Origin: Herbaspirillum sp. RTI4
GTDB lineage: Bacteria; Pseudomonadota; Gammaproteobacteria; Burkholderiales; Burkholderiaceae_D
Reading direction: 5' to 3'
DNA: 64,000 bases
NCBI RefSeq assembly: GCF_034313965.1
Contig: NZ_JAVIWQ010000002.1
Coordinates: 3,782,001 to 3,846,000 of the forward strand
The first letter of the stretch is position 1. The number at the start of each line of letters is the position of its first letter. Both the position numbers and the translations under genes were made by a program. Shown here piece after piece: positions 7,661 through 15,286 of the stretch. The notes under the pieces were generated by a model that saw only the letters and a program-made list of their open reading frames with translations, made no database searches and was not told the origin of the DNA.

Positions 7661-9121
7661 TTAATACGCAGGGGTAGATCCGCTGACGCCATCGAGCCGC
7701 CAACGGGGCCGATCGGAGTTGAGGTTGACAACTATTTTGGCGGGCAGAGGCAAGTCATGAAACGGGGATTCATTGGAATCCATTTGATAGCCGGCAGTGT
7801 TGGTGTACACCAGCAAATCGCCAGCAGCGGGACGGCGAGGGAATACTATTTTGCGCCAGCTCAGCATGTCGGAATCGAGGCAGCTGGCACCACCAACGCA
7901 GGCGGGATAGGGGATAGGGTCGCTTTGTTGCTCGTCGAAAAAATCGAAAGTGTCTCTATTGAGCAGAAGTGGGTCGGGAAAATATTCGCTGTTAAACCAT
8001 TGTTCGGACAAACTGAAACTGGTAGCGCCTACCGTAATGATGCCGTAAGGAGGCATCGTTCCCGCAGCAGCTCTGTCCTTGACGCCTTGCACGGCAAAGA
8101 CGCTGAAACCAGCCTGATCAAGCAGCGCCCGCCCGGGCTCTGCCAATAACCGAATTCCATGTGACTGTAAGCGCTGCGCCAGAGTCAGGCCTGTTGCGGT
8201 TTGTCGGGCAAAGAGGATGTCGGCAAGCATACCGGCACCGTGACTCTCTGAGTAGTAGGGATAAAAGTCAGAGAAAGATTTTCCGGCATGGTAATGCGTG
8301 GGCTGTTGCATGGCGATGAAGGCAGTCCAATGCGCCTGCTCCGCGTAACGTACTGCAAAGCCACCGCCGATATTGACGGTGCTGCAATCGACGAGGCCCC
8401 TCATGCGTGCGGCCTGGCAATAGTCGATTAACTGATGTGCTGCCGTCGAGCGCTGGTCAGGGACATAGCCTGACAGGTGGAATGAAAACCCCTCCAGAGT
8501 GATGTCGCTGCTCGCGTCGGTGCAGACTTGCAATGCGGCCTCGCATTCCGCTGAAGATAGTCCGAAGCGACTCTCTGGCTGCGCTGAAGGGTGTATGCGT
8601 AACAGACAACGACCACGACAACCCGTCTGTCGCGCCAGGGCGATAAATCCATGCAACTCATCCAGACTGTCGATGGCAACCAGGCATCGCTGGCGAATCG
8701 CCAACAGGAGCAAATCGGTCTGCTTTGCCGGACCGCTGATTCCGATATGCTCCCCGGGCACGCCGCAAGCCAATGCCTGCGTTACTTCCTGCAGACTGGC
8801 AGCGTCAATGCCGATACCTAATTGCGGACAGCATTCGACAAAGCAACGCGCTTTATTGGCTTTTTTGGCGTAGAGAATCAGTCCGTCTACCTGAACTGAT
8901 TCCAATACGTTTTGAAACCGTTTTACCGTGTCGCAAAAAATTTGGGGTAATACGATGTGGATTCCAGAACCAAATCCGGCAACCAGATCGGTAATATATT
9001 CCTGCTGCTTATAAATAAAATGGCGAACTGCCGGGTGAAGAATCGAGGGCAATGACGGTAGCCTCATGCCAGCGTCTATTTCAGTTTCTAATTGAGTTTG
9101 TTGGACAGTCGATTGCTTCAT
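7661..9121 (-). CDS. Fold-III PLP-dependent decarboxylase (SbnH / Y4yA-like)
   Basis: 486 residues from the ATG at 9119-9121, preceded by GGTGAG and located 7 bases after the SbnB-like stop. The alanine-racemase-type barrel is marked by YAKKANK (PLP Lys about residue 87), SFHLSGY, NIGGGF and EPGRAL. The C-terminal beta domain carries GGASCLDSDML, the equivalent of the CESGD active-site motif of DapDC and OrnDC. In staphyloferrin B assembly SbnH decarboxylates a diaminopropionate-containing intermediate, leaving an ethylenediamine unit. A similar role here is inferred from the neighbours. A plain diaminopimelate decarboxylase is unlikely because of divergence and context. Confidence 0.78.
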   Translation of the reverse strand: MKQSTVQQTQLETEIDAGMRLPSLPSILHPAVRHFIYKQQEYITDLVAGFGSGIHIVLPQIFCDTVKRFQNVLESVQVDGLILYAKKANKARCFVECCPQLGIGIDAASLQEVTQALACGVPGEHIGISGPAKQTDLLLLAIRQRCLVAIDSLDELHGFIALARQTGCRGRCLLRIHPSAQPESRFGLSSAECEAALQVCTDASSDITLEGFSFHLSGYVPDQRSTAAHQLIDYCQAARMRGLVDCSTVNIGGGFAVRYAEQAHWTAFIAMQQPTHYHAGKSFSDFYPYYSESHGAGMLADILFARQTATGLTLAQRLQSHGIRLLAEPGRALLDQAGFSVFAVQGVKDRAAAGTMPPYGIITVGATSFSLSEQWFNSEYFPDPLLLNRDTFDFFDEQQSDPIPYPACVGGASCLDSDMLSWRKIVFPRRPAAGDLLVYTNTAGYQMDSNESPFHDLPLPAKIVVNLNSDRPRWRLDGVSGSTPAY

Positions 9122-9128
9122 CGATATC

Positions 9129-10148
9129 TCACCACATTTGTACGGTTCGGCCCAAACCTTGTGCGCTGGCGCGCTCGACAAACAGGCGACCTAGTGCGAT
9201 ATCGGTAATTACCATGCCACTGTTATAGGCGAAAATTCGTTGGTCCTGATCATGCCGTCCCGATTGCGACCCTGAGAGAATGTCGGGCAATTCGGCGTCA
9301 ACCGCAGGCAATTTTCCATCGGAGTCCACCAGATCGGCTCCGGTGATCTGCATCTGGGCTTCGTTAGTTGCAATGCGATAATCTGCCTTGTGCAGCAGAT
9401 CGGGATGAAGCCCGTATCCGACCAAAATGCTGAGGGCGCCCGGTTTGAGCCAATCGTGTTGTACCCGTGCCAGAGAACGAGGGCCGGCAGCGCCGATAAT
9501 GATATCTGCCACGCCTGCTTCGGCTCGCAAATTCGTCGAAACTTCGACCGTACGATTCGGATGGAATCGCTTCATTTTTTCCACTACCGCATTCACGCCT
9601 TCCGTATGTCGGCCATGTACGATAAGACGTTTCAATTGCGGCATCGCCGTCGCCAGAAATGGCAATGCCATCTGCCCCTGTGTGCCACAGCCAATCACCA
9701 AGGCGCACTCGGCATTGCGTTGAGCGCATTCCCGTGCGATCAAAGCAGATGCGGCAGGTGTTCGTAGTCCGCCTACCAGACTGCAATCCATCAACGCGAG
9801 AGGCAATCCGGTTGCATCGTCAAATAACAAAAGCGAGGTGTAATATTTCTGCCCATTCTGCCCATTTTTGCCGGGATTACCATGGAATTTATAGGATGAT
9901 TTGAGTCCTATCGTTCCGCGTTGGCCATCCCGTCCCAGCATCGCGTAAGAGACAGAGCGACCGTCTTTTCCATTAGTCGTTAGCTTGCGCGGATTATCAG
10001 ACAGACCTGCTGAGTAAGCCTTATATGCTGCGTCAATCGCATACAAAATTTCCGTGAGCGAAAAATCGACTTTACTCATATCGTGCTTGTTGAACACCTG
10101 CAAACTGCCATCCTCTGGCGCAGTATTAAAAATCAAAATAGTCTCCAT
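9129..10148 (-). CDS. sbnB: SbnB-like NAD-dependent dehydrogenase (ornithine cyclodeaminase/mu-crystallin family)
   Basis: 339 residues, the normal family length. It shows GLKSSYKFHGNP near 81-92 (substrate-contacting Lys), GGLRTPAAS near 126-134 and the dinucleotide loop VIGCGTQGQ at 151-159. SbnB oxidatively cleaves N-(1-amino-1-carboxyl-2-ethyl)-glutamate into L-2,3-diaminopropionate and 2-oxoglutarate. The ornithine-cyclodeaminase alternative is less likely next to an SbnA homologue. The 113-base gap after the hydroxylase gene could hold a secondary promoter (TTGATG, 17-base spacer, CATATT on the minus strand). The ribosome binding site at 10148 is weak. Confidence 0.83.
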   Translation of the reverse strand: METILIFNTAPEDGSLQVFNKHDMSKVDFSLTEILYAIDAAYKAYSAGLSDNPRKLTTNGKDGRSVSYAMLGRDGQRGTIGLKSSYKFHGNPGKNGQNGQKYYTSLLLFDDATGLPLALMDCSLVGGLRTPAASALIARECAQRNAECALVIGCGTQGQMALPFLATAMPQLKRLIVHGRHTEGVNAVVEKMKRFHPNRTVEVSTNLRAEAGVADIIIGAAGPRSLARVQHDWLKPGALSILVGYGLHPDLLHKADYRIATNEAQMQITGADLVDSDGKLPAVDAELPDILSGSQSGRHDQDQRIFAYNSGMVITDIALGRLFVERASAQGLGRTVQMW

Positions 10149-10261
10149 TTATCATTCGGAAATTCGCTGTCCTGCATAGAAAAATCAATCGCAAAAAAAT
10201 ATCGCTGAAATGAAGTGACTTGAATATGGGGAAGCATCTGCAGCACATCAAAGAAAACATC

Positions 10262-11314
10262 TCAGACAATATGCCGACTCAATGCACTTTCGCGATAGGG
10301 CAGCGAGGCACGTAAATTGAGGGTGACATTGACACGCCTCAGCCAACGTTGACGCGGCCCATAGTGAGGTAAATAAACTGACCGGCCATGTACTGCGCGC
10401 TTGTTATCGATCCACAACATATCGCCAGGCTGCATGACGATGCTATTTTTTTTATCATCGAACTGGCGTAGTAACCAGTCGAAAGCCTCCGCTGCCTCAG
10501 CATCCCCTTCAATGGCACACATGAAGGCTTCATCTACTTGTATGAACGGTTTTTCACGCGAACCTGACAGCACCGGGACCGGTTGCGGATCGGCATACAT
10601 ACATTGGATCCGCGCGAAGGCGTGATCATCCAGACGCCAGTGCGCACTGACATTTTGATCCGGGAAATGCGACTTATCGGGACGGATGGTGTAGCGCGGC
10701 GCGGCCAGAATTGCCCATTTTTCATCCGGGATGGCGATGTCGCCCACATAGGACAATATGGTTTGCGCCTGCTCGTCATTCCGATAACACAGGATGGATA
10801 AAAAATCGCCCCGGCATTCATGGAATGCTTCTTCGTTATGCCAGACGAGCGTGACACTGCTGCCACCGCCAAGTTGCTCTTCGCTTTCTTTTAGAACCGG
10901 AACAATGTGGCGCAGGAAGCGGCCATTTTCTTGCGTTCTCCATCCGAATATATCGCCCAGTACGGCACTCAGCAGGCATTGCGTCACCTCCTCTCGCAAG
11001 GTCGGCGGATTACGCCAGGGAGCATCCCAATGTTGCGGCGAAGGGCCGATGCGATGATCATCCACAGCAATCCCGCGCAGCAATACCGCACCGCACTGCA
11101 AATGCATGTATTTGAAACGATGTGCGAGTTCGCGCAAACGACGTGGCAATTGTTGCGCTGACAGACTGCAGGCATCTGCAAATTCGGCCGTCTCAACGCT
11201 ACCAAAATTGTGCAGTAATTCATCAACGATAGCCTCGATTGACAAGCGCTCCCGGGGAGCCAGGCAATGCACATAAGGGGATTCTGGTTTTGAAGCTACT
11301 TTAAAATTGGGCAT
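10262..11314 (-). CDS. Fe(II)/2-oxoglutarate amino-acid hydroxylase, VioC/AsnO (clavaminate synthase-like) family
   Basis: 350 residues from the ATG at 11312-11314, which has GGAG 8 bases upstream; a GTG at 11341 is a less likely start. The iron ligands are visible as H159-x-E161 in VWHNEEAFH and H309 in DNKRAVHGR, with a 2-oxoglutarate-binding Arg at 326/327 in WLRRVNV. This HxE...H spacing matches VioC (168/170/316/334), an L-arginine beta-hydroxylase, and its AsnO and OrfP relatives. It is the first gene of the operon. A free amino acid such as arginine is the expected substrate, giving a hydroxy amino acid for incorporation; the actual substrate is inference. Confidence 0.8.
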   Translation of the reverse strand: MPNFKVASKPESPYVHCLAPRERLSIEAIVDELLHNFGSVETAEFADACSLSAQQLPRRLRELAHRFKYMHLQCGAVLLRGIAVDDHRIGPSPQHWDAPWRNPPTLREEVTQCLLSAVLGDIFGWRTQENGRFLRHIVPVLKESEEQLGGGSSVTLVWHNEEAFHECRGDFLSILCYRNDEQAQTILSYVGDIAIPDEKWAILAAPRYTIRPDKSHFPDQNVSAHWRLDDHAFARIQCMYADPQPVPVLSGSREKPFIQVDEAFMCAIEGDAEAAEAFDWLLRQFDDKKNSIVMQPGDMLWIDNKRAVHGRSVYLPHYGPRQRWLRRVNVTLNLRASLPYRESALSRHIV

Positions 11315-11977
11315 GCCGCTTCTCCTACTCCTGTCGACCACATCGATAATTCGGCGCTAACAAGCGCTGATGAGATTAGCTGGCGTAGGCTGGCGAATTT
11401 CGTTCATTTCCGTGAAATATTTTTATCCGAAAAAACCACATTAGAATCAGAAAATAGAGATTCGCGACAACATCAATTTTAAAAAATAAACTGATATATT
11501 TACAAATAAATAGCCGTGCCACCACGCCGAAAACAATAGCATGCGCATTCAAAAACCGAAGCTGATTTCCAACACAAACACGACAAACGGTGATTTTTCA
11601 GCTGAGCATTGAAATAAATTCTTTTTTTTTTCGATAAATATTTCGCAAGCGCTCTTATTCACTGCATCAACCAACAAATTCGTTCTCAAATGGATAGGGA
11701 ATTTCGGGCAAATCTGCAGACCCTTTTTAAAAGCCAGGGAAGCCTTGATTGCTTGAAGCGGCTCGTATAAATTCAGAAAAAATGTAGCCATTTTTGCGTG
11801 AAGTGCATACCGCAATCCTGATTTTTTCTCGTGCTCGCCTCATCAGAGTCTCATTGAAAATCTGTTCTGGCTATGCGATTGATGCGTGCGAGGACGGCGG
11901 GAGGAAGAGCCGGCCAGGAGAGCATTAGCAACTAAGGCATATAATGATCATCTGTCCGAATAGTCACCGTTACGCCC
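11315..11977. other. AT-rich gene-free region between the divergent metallophore-type operon and zapB
   Basis: About 660 bases with a clear drop in GC content and poly-A/T runs, flanked by GC-richer genes. It must hold the promoters of both the minus-strand operon and the plus-strand zapBA genes. I could find no convincing coding sequence; an 88-codon minus-strand frame at 11549-11815 lacks a ribosome binding site and family features. I see a short inverted repeat GAATC-N10-GATTC at about 11447-11466 but no sequence close to a Fur box. No regulator gene lies nearby. Confidence 0.6.
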
Positions 11978-12220
11978 ATGATCTCTGAACTACAGCAACT
12001 TTCCGATAAAGTAGCCCAACTGGCTGCATTGACTTCGTCATTGCGCCAAGAAAACGCAGAATTACGTTCGCAAATTCATTTACTCGACGTAGAAAAATCG
12101 GAATTAGCTACACGTATTGATGCTGCACATGCAAGAGTCTCCACGCTACTCAGCATGATGCCGTCAATAGAGCCACCACCAGAGCTATCCGTTGATTCCA
12201 ACAGCGAGGAAACCGCATGA
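11978..12220 (+). CDS. ZapB-like small coiled-coil cell-division protein (TIGR02449-type)
   Basis: An 80-residue protein that is nearly all coiled coil up to about residue 58 (LQQLSDKVAQLAALTSSLRQ heptads), then a Pro/Ser/Glu tail. It directly precedes zapA, overlapping it by ATGA at 12217-12220. That is the usual position of this small family in beta- and gammaproteobacteria, so a role in Z-ring organisation is inferred. No catalytic motif is present. Confidence 0.75.
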   Translation: MISELQQLSDKVAQLAALTSSLRQENAELRSQIHLLDVEKSELATRIDAAHARVSTLLSMMPSIEPPPELSVDSNSEETA

Positions 12221-12528
12221 TCCAGCTCCCCGTCAATATTATGGGTACGTCCTACACGCTGGCTTGCCAGGAAGGACAGGAGCCTGCGTTGCAACTGGCA
12301 GTCGCTTACCTTGATGAAAAAATGTGCTCCATTCGCGACATGGGAAAAATCAAAGGTACGGATCGTATCGCGGTAACAGCAGCCCTCGGGATTGCCGCCG
12401 AATTGTTATCGACTCGGCATGATTCTGGGCCACTCGCTGGCCTGACTCTGGCCGAGTGGAAGCTGAATGTTTCAGCAATGCATACCCTGCTGGACCAGGC
12501 ACTGACCCCTCAAGAAAATTTATTTTGA
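12217..12528 (+). CDS. zapA: ZapA, FtsZ-ring-associated protein
   Basis: 103 residues, typical for ZapA. The N-terminal globular part contains VNIMGTSYTLACQEGQE and the LQLAVAYLDEKM helix that follows, then KGTDRIAVTAALGIAAELL. ZapA tetramers cross-link FtsZ filaments at the division site. The start overlaps the upstream small coiled-coil gene, indicating translational coupling. The 6S RNA gene follows about 140 bases downstream, the same synteny as zapA-ssrS in many proteobacteria. Confidence 0.92.
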   Translation: MIQLPVNIMGTSYTLACQEGQEPALQLAVAYLDEKMCSIRDMGKIKGTDRIAVTAALGIAAELLSTRHDSGPLAGLTLAEWKLNVSAMHTLLDQALTPQENLF

Positions 12529-12638
12529 ATGCGCAGACAGCGTCTTCATTGCGAAACTAACAAGCTTGCCTCCAGCCCAGTGCCTACACACTGTATTCAT
12601 CAGATCAGTAATTATTGTTTTCTTTCAACAAAAACAGT

Positions 12639-12666
12639 TTGACACGCAGGGGCTTTAGCGTAGACT
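12639..12666 (+). promoter_or_regulatory. Sigma-70 promoter of 6S RNA
   Basis: TTGACA at 12639-12644, a 16-base spacer, and TAGACT at 12661-12666. The predicted start point near 12672 coincides with the 5' end expected for the 6S RNA. Confidence 0.75.
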
Positions 12667-12671
12667 TAGTG

Positions 12672-12851
12672 ACTCCTGCCGTGTTCGCGAGTGTCATAAT
12701 TCCTTGAACCATTTATGTGCATAGGCTGTGGAATATTGTTTGATGGGCGTGAGCGTCGCTAGACCGATGAACCCGAAATTGAACTGACTGCAGCCACCTT
12801 GAACCGTTTGGTTCAGGATGCCGGCACAGCGGCACTGGCGGGGCTTTATTT
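12672..12851 (+). ncRNA. ssrS: 6S RNA
   Basis: About 180 nucleotides downstream of zapA with the 6S layout: a 5' closing strand (CCTGCCGTGTTCGCGAG), a long central open region, an internal CCTTGAACC...GGTTCAGG hairpin near 12798-12820 as in E. coli 6S, and a complementary 3' strand (GGCACAGCGGCACTGGCGGGG). 6S RNA mimics an open promoter and holds sigma-70 RNA polymerase in stationary phase. A strong promoter precedes it and a Rho-independent terminator follows. The exact ends are estimates. Confidence 0.8.
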
Positions 12852-12872
12852 GATGGAAGATGTAAATGAAAA

Positions 12873-12897
12873 CGACCGCGAAAGCGGTCGTTTTTTT
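12873..12897 (+). terminator. Rho-independent terminator after 6S RNA
   Basis: Perfect stem CGACCGC/GCGGTCG closed by a GAAA loop at 12873-12890, followed by seven T residues. Confidence 0.9.
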
Positions 12898-12967
12898 ATG
12901 CCCGTACATTGTCGAACCTTAAACTATTTCTTCTTCAGGTTACTGCTGCAAACCAAACCAAACCAAC

Positions 12968-13447
12968 TCAGGTTGGTTTTTTTGGCACAGCAGGTCGCTC
13001 CCGACCGACTTCAGCAATCGCATCCTGGAACTCCGACAAATCCTCAAAGCTTTTATAGACCGATGCAAACCGGATATAGGCAACCTTATCCAGCCGCTTC
13101 AACTCACGCATCACCAACTCACCAACGTGACCGGATACCACTTCACGGGCTCCGCTCGATAGCAGTTTTTCCTGAATGCTATGAATCGCCTGATCAACCG
13201 CTTCCGCAGAAACGGGGCGTTTACGCAATGCCAGCATCAGACTAGCGCGCAGCTTGGCAGTTTCGAACTCCGTCCGGCTACCGTTTTTCTTGACGATCAC
13301 CGGCATCGTCAACTCAATCCGCTCAAACGTCGTGAAGCGCTTGTCGCAATGCTCGCAACGCCTCCGGCGACGAATCGTGTCACCCTCTTCCGAAGCGCGG
13401 GTATCGACTACCGACGTATCGTCGTGATTGCAAAAAGGACATTTCAT
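12968..13447 (-). CDS. nrdR: NrdR, transcriptional repressor of ribonucleotide reductase genes
   Basis: 159 residues from the ATG at 13445-13447 with GGAGAG just upstream; an in-frame ATG 24 bases earlier lacks support. The zinc ribbon CPFC...CEHC at the N-terminus and the ATP-cone domain ([17 protein letters not shown], then a helical part) are both complete. NrdR senses dATP/ATP and represses nrd operons through NrdR boxes. It lies downstream of glyA, the usual betaproteobacterial pairing, with a strong hairpin between them. Confidence 0.95.
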   Translation of the reverse strand: MKCPFCNHDDTSVVDTRASEEGDTIRRRRRCEHCDKRFTTFERIELTMPVIVKKNGSRTEFETAKLRASLMLALRKRPVSAEAVDQAIHSIQEKLLSSGAREVVSGHVGELVMRELKRLDKVAYIRFASVYKSFEDLSEFQDAIAEVGRERPAVPKKPT

Positions 13448-13474
13448 CAGACTCTCCCCATGCACCATCAATAA

Positions 13475-13509
13475 GAGCCCGCCCCTTCGATAATCTCAGG
13501 GGCGGGCTC
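13475..13509 (-). terminator. Strong hairpin between glyA and nrdR
   Basis: An 11-bp perfect stem, GAGCCCGCCCC/GGGGCGGGCTC at 13475-13485 and 13499-13509, sits 27 bases before the nrdR ATG. On the minus strand the following bases are only weakly T-rich, so it may be a partial terminator or attenuator that lowers nrdR expression relative to glyA. Confidence 0.6.
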
Positions 13510-13549
13510 CGGACCAATCCATTTACTGTTACTACCCTACGCGACTGCT

Positions 13550-14794
13550 TCAGGCATAAACAGGGAACGCAGCAGTCAACTTCTTCACTTCTGCTTTCAC
13601 GCGTTCTATTGTGGCTGCGTCATGCGGCTGATCGAGTACATCGGCGATCAGATTACCGACCTTGATCGATTCGGCCACACCGAAACCGCGCGTCGTCATG
13701 GCCGGGCTACCCAGACGAATACCCGAAGTCACGAACGGCTTTTCCGGATCATTAGGAATCGCATTTTTATTGCAGGTCATGTGCGCCGACCCAAGCACCG
13801 CTTCCGCTTCCTTGCCGGTGATATTTTTCGCACGCAGATCAACCAGCATCACATGCGACTCGGTGCGTCCGGAAATAATACGCAAACCACGCGAGATCAA
13901 TGCCTTGGCAAGCGCATCTGCGTTATCCAGAACCTGTTGCTGATAAATCTTGAATTCAGGCTGCAAGGCCTCCTGGAATGCCACGGCCTTACCGGCGATC
14001 ACATGCATCAAAGGACCGCCCTGAATACCAGGGAAAATGGCAGAATTGATCGCCTTTTCATGTTCCTTCTTCATCAGGATGATTCCGCCGCGAGGGCCAC
14101 GCAGGGACTTGTGCGTTGTCGACGTAACGAAGTCGGCATGCGGTACCGGATTAGGATAAACGCCCGCAGCAATCAGGCCCGCGTAATGCGCCATATCGAC
14201 CATGAACAAAGCGCCGACATCCTTGGCCACCTTGGCAAACCGCTCAAAATCAATCCGCAGCGCATAGGCCGACGCACCGGCAATGATCAGCTTCGGCTTT
14301 GCTTCATGCGCCAGACGCTCCATCGCGTCGTAATCGATTTCTTCTTTGTCATTCAAGCCGTAAGAAACAGCGTTGAACCATTTTCCCGACATATTGAGCG
14401 CCATGCCGTGCGTCAGATGTCCGCCTTCAGCCAACGACATACCCATGATGGTATCGCCCGGCTTGAGCATGGCGAAAAACACGCCTTGATTCGCTTGCGA
14501 ACCCGAATTCGGCTGCACATTGGCGGCTTCAGCACCAAACAATTGCTTGACCCGGTCAATCGCGAGTTGCTCGGCGACATCGACAAACTCACATCCGCCG
14601 TAATAACGCTTGCCCGGATAACCTTCTGCATACTTGTTGGTCAGCTGCGAACCCTGCGCCTCCATGACGGCTGGCGAGGTGTAGTTCTCGGAAGCAATCA
14701 GCTCAATATGCTCTTGCTGACGTACCTTTTCTTGCTGCATGGCCGCCCACAGTTGAGGGTCAACATTGGCAATCGTATGGTTCTTTGGAAACAT
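13550..14794 (-). CDS. glyA: Serine hydroxymethyltransferase
   Basis: 414 residues, the standard length. This fold-I PLP enzyme interconverts serine and glycine with tetrahydrofolate. Visible landmarks are [11 protein letters not shown], the GGCEFVD loop, and [14 protein letters not shown] containing the PLP lysine. It is preceded by a leader of about 245 bases from a good promoter, and followed by a hairpin and nrdR. Confidence 0.97.
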   Translation of the reverse strand: MFPKNHTIANVDPQLWAAMQQEKVRQQEHIELIASENYTSPAVMEAQGSQLTNKYAEGYPGKRYYGGCEFVDVAEQLAIDRVKQLFGAEAANVQPNSGSQANQGVFFAMLKPGDTIMGMSLAEGGHLTHGMALNMSGKWFNAVSYGLNDKEEIDYDAMERLAHEAKPKLIIAGASAYALRIDFERFAKVAKDVGALFMVDMAHYAGLIAAGVYPNPVPHADFVTSTTHKSLRGPRGGIILMKKEHEKAINSAIFPGIQGGPLMHVIAGKAVAFQEALQPEFKIYQQQVLDNADALAKALISRGLRIISGRTESHVMLVDLRAKNITGKEAEAVLGSAHMTCNKNAIPNDPEKPFVTSGIRLGSPAMTTRGFGVAESIKVGNLIADVLDQPHDAATIERVKAEVKKLTAAFPVYA

Positions 14795-15040
14795 GGAATA
14801 CTCCGCTGGATGAGAAAGTTACCGGGGCATCAGCCGTGCCGGCACAGAATGCCGGACGGCATCACGCCGTTGCAATCGAATGAGCGCCAAAATTTTAAGG
14901 GAATGACGGCAGCCTCTTCGTACTTTCCATTTGGGCTGCCCAGGCGTACGGCTAATGAAATCTCACGCTTCCCGATGGATATCCATCTAGTACCGGAGCA
15001 GTGTCCGGCATTTTCGCCAGTTACGTGAGACGAAATGGTC
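14795..15040 (-). promoter_or_regulatory. Long structured 5' leader of glyA
   Basis: From the predicted transcription start near 15039 to the ATG at 14794 there are about 245 untranslated bases. On the minus strand several stems are visible, such as GGCAGCC...GGCTGCC (about 14936-14942 with 14908-14914) and GCCGGCAC-type pairing near 14835-14860. I could not match it to glycine, SAH, SAM or THF riboswitch consensus patterns. No coding sequence is supported here. Confidence 0.45.
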
Positions 15041-15045
15041 TTGGC

Positions 15046-15074
15046 ATTGTAAGGGACTGCCGAAATTTCAGCAA
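15046..15074 (-). promoter_or_regulatory. Sigma-70 promoter of glyA
   Basis: On the minus strand TTGCTG (15069-15074), a 17-base spacer, then TACAAT (15046-15051). Confidence 0.65.
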
Positions 15075-15286
15075 GACGCCCCCTCATTATGAGCAACAAC
15101 AGAACCAGCGCCGCCCTGTTTTACTGCATCACGCATCGCAGCAAACAAGCCGCGCAACGAGCGACTATGAGCGGACGTAAGTACGCGTATTGGGCCTCGA
15201 CTCACGTTTGCAGTTATCATGTTGCATTGCATTCGCAGTGAACATGCTTGCGACCATCATTTCAAAAGAATTCAGGAGTCCTATAT

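Noticed and set aside
9129..10148. Ornithine cyclodeaminase for proline synthesis
   Set aside because: Family membership allows it, but the adjacency to SbnA-like, decarboxylase and exporter genes makes the SbnB-type role more likely.
11549..11815. Possible 88-residue protein in the AT-rich region
   Set aside because: No ribosome binding site, no family resemblance, and composition matches the surrounding non-coding DNA.
11315..11977. Fur box controlling the metallophore-type operon
   Set aside because: Several AT-rich stretches look vaguely similar, but none approaches the GATAATGATAATCATTATC dyad closely enough to call.
13622..15028. 468-codon open frame opposite glyA and its leader
   Set aside because: Antisense of a conserved enzyme; His/Arg-rich and without known motifs.
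14795..15040. Glycine, SAH or THF riboswitch in the glyA leader
   Set aside because: Conserved core sequences of these classes could not be located; reported only as an unexplained leader.
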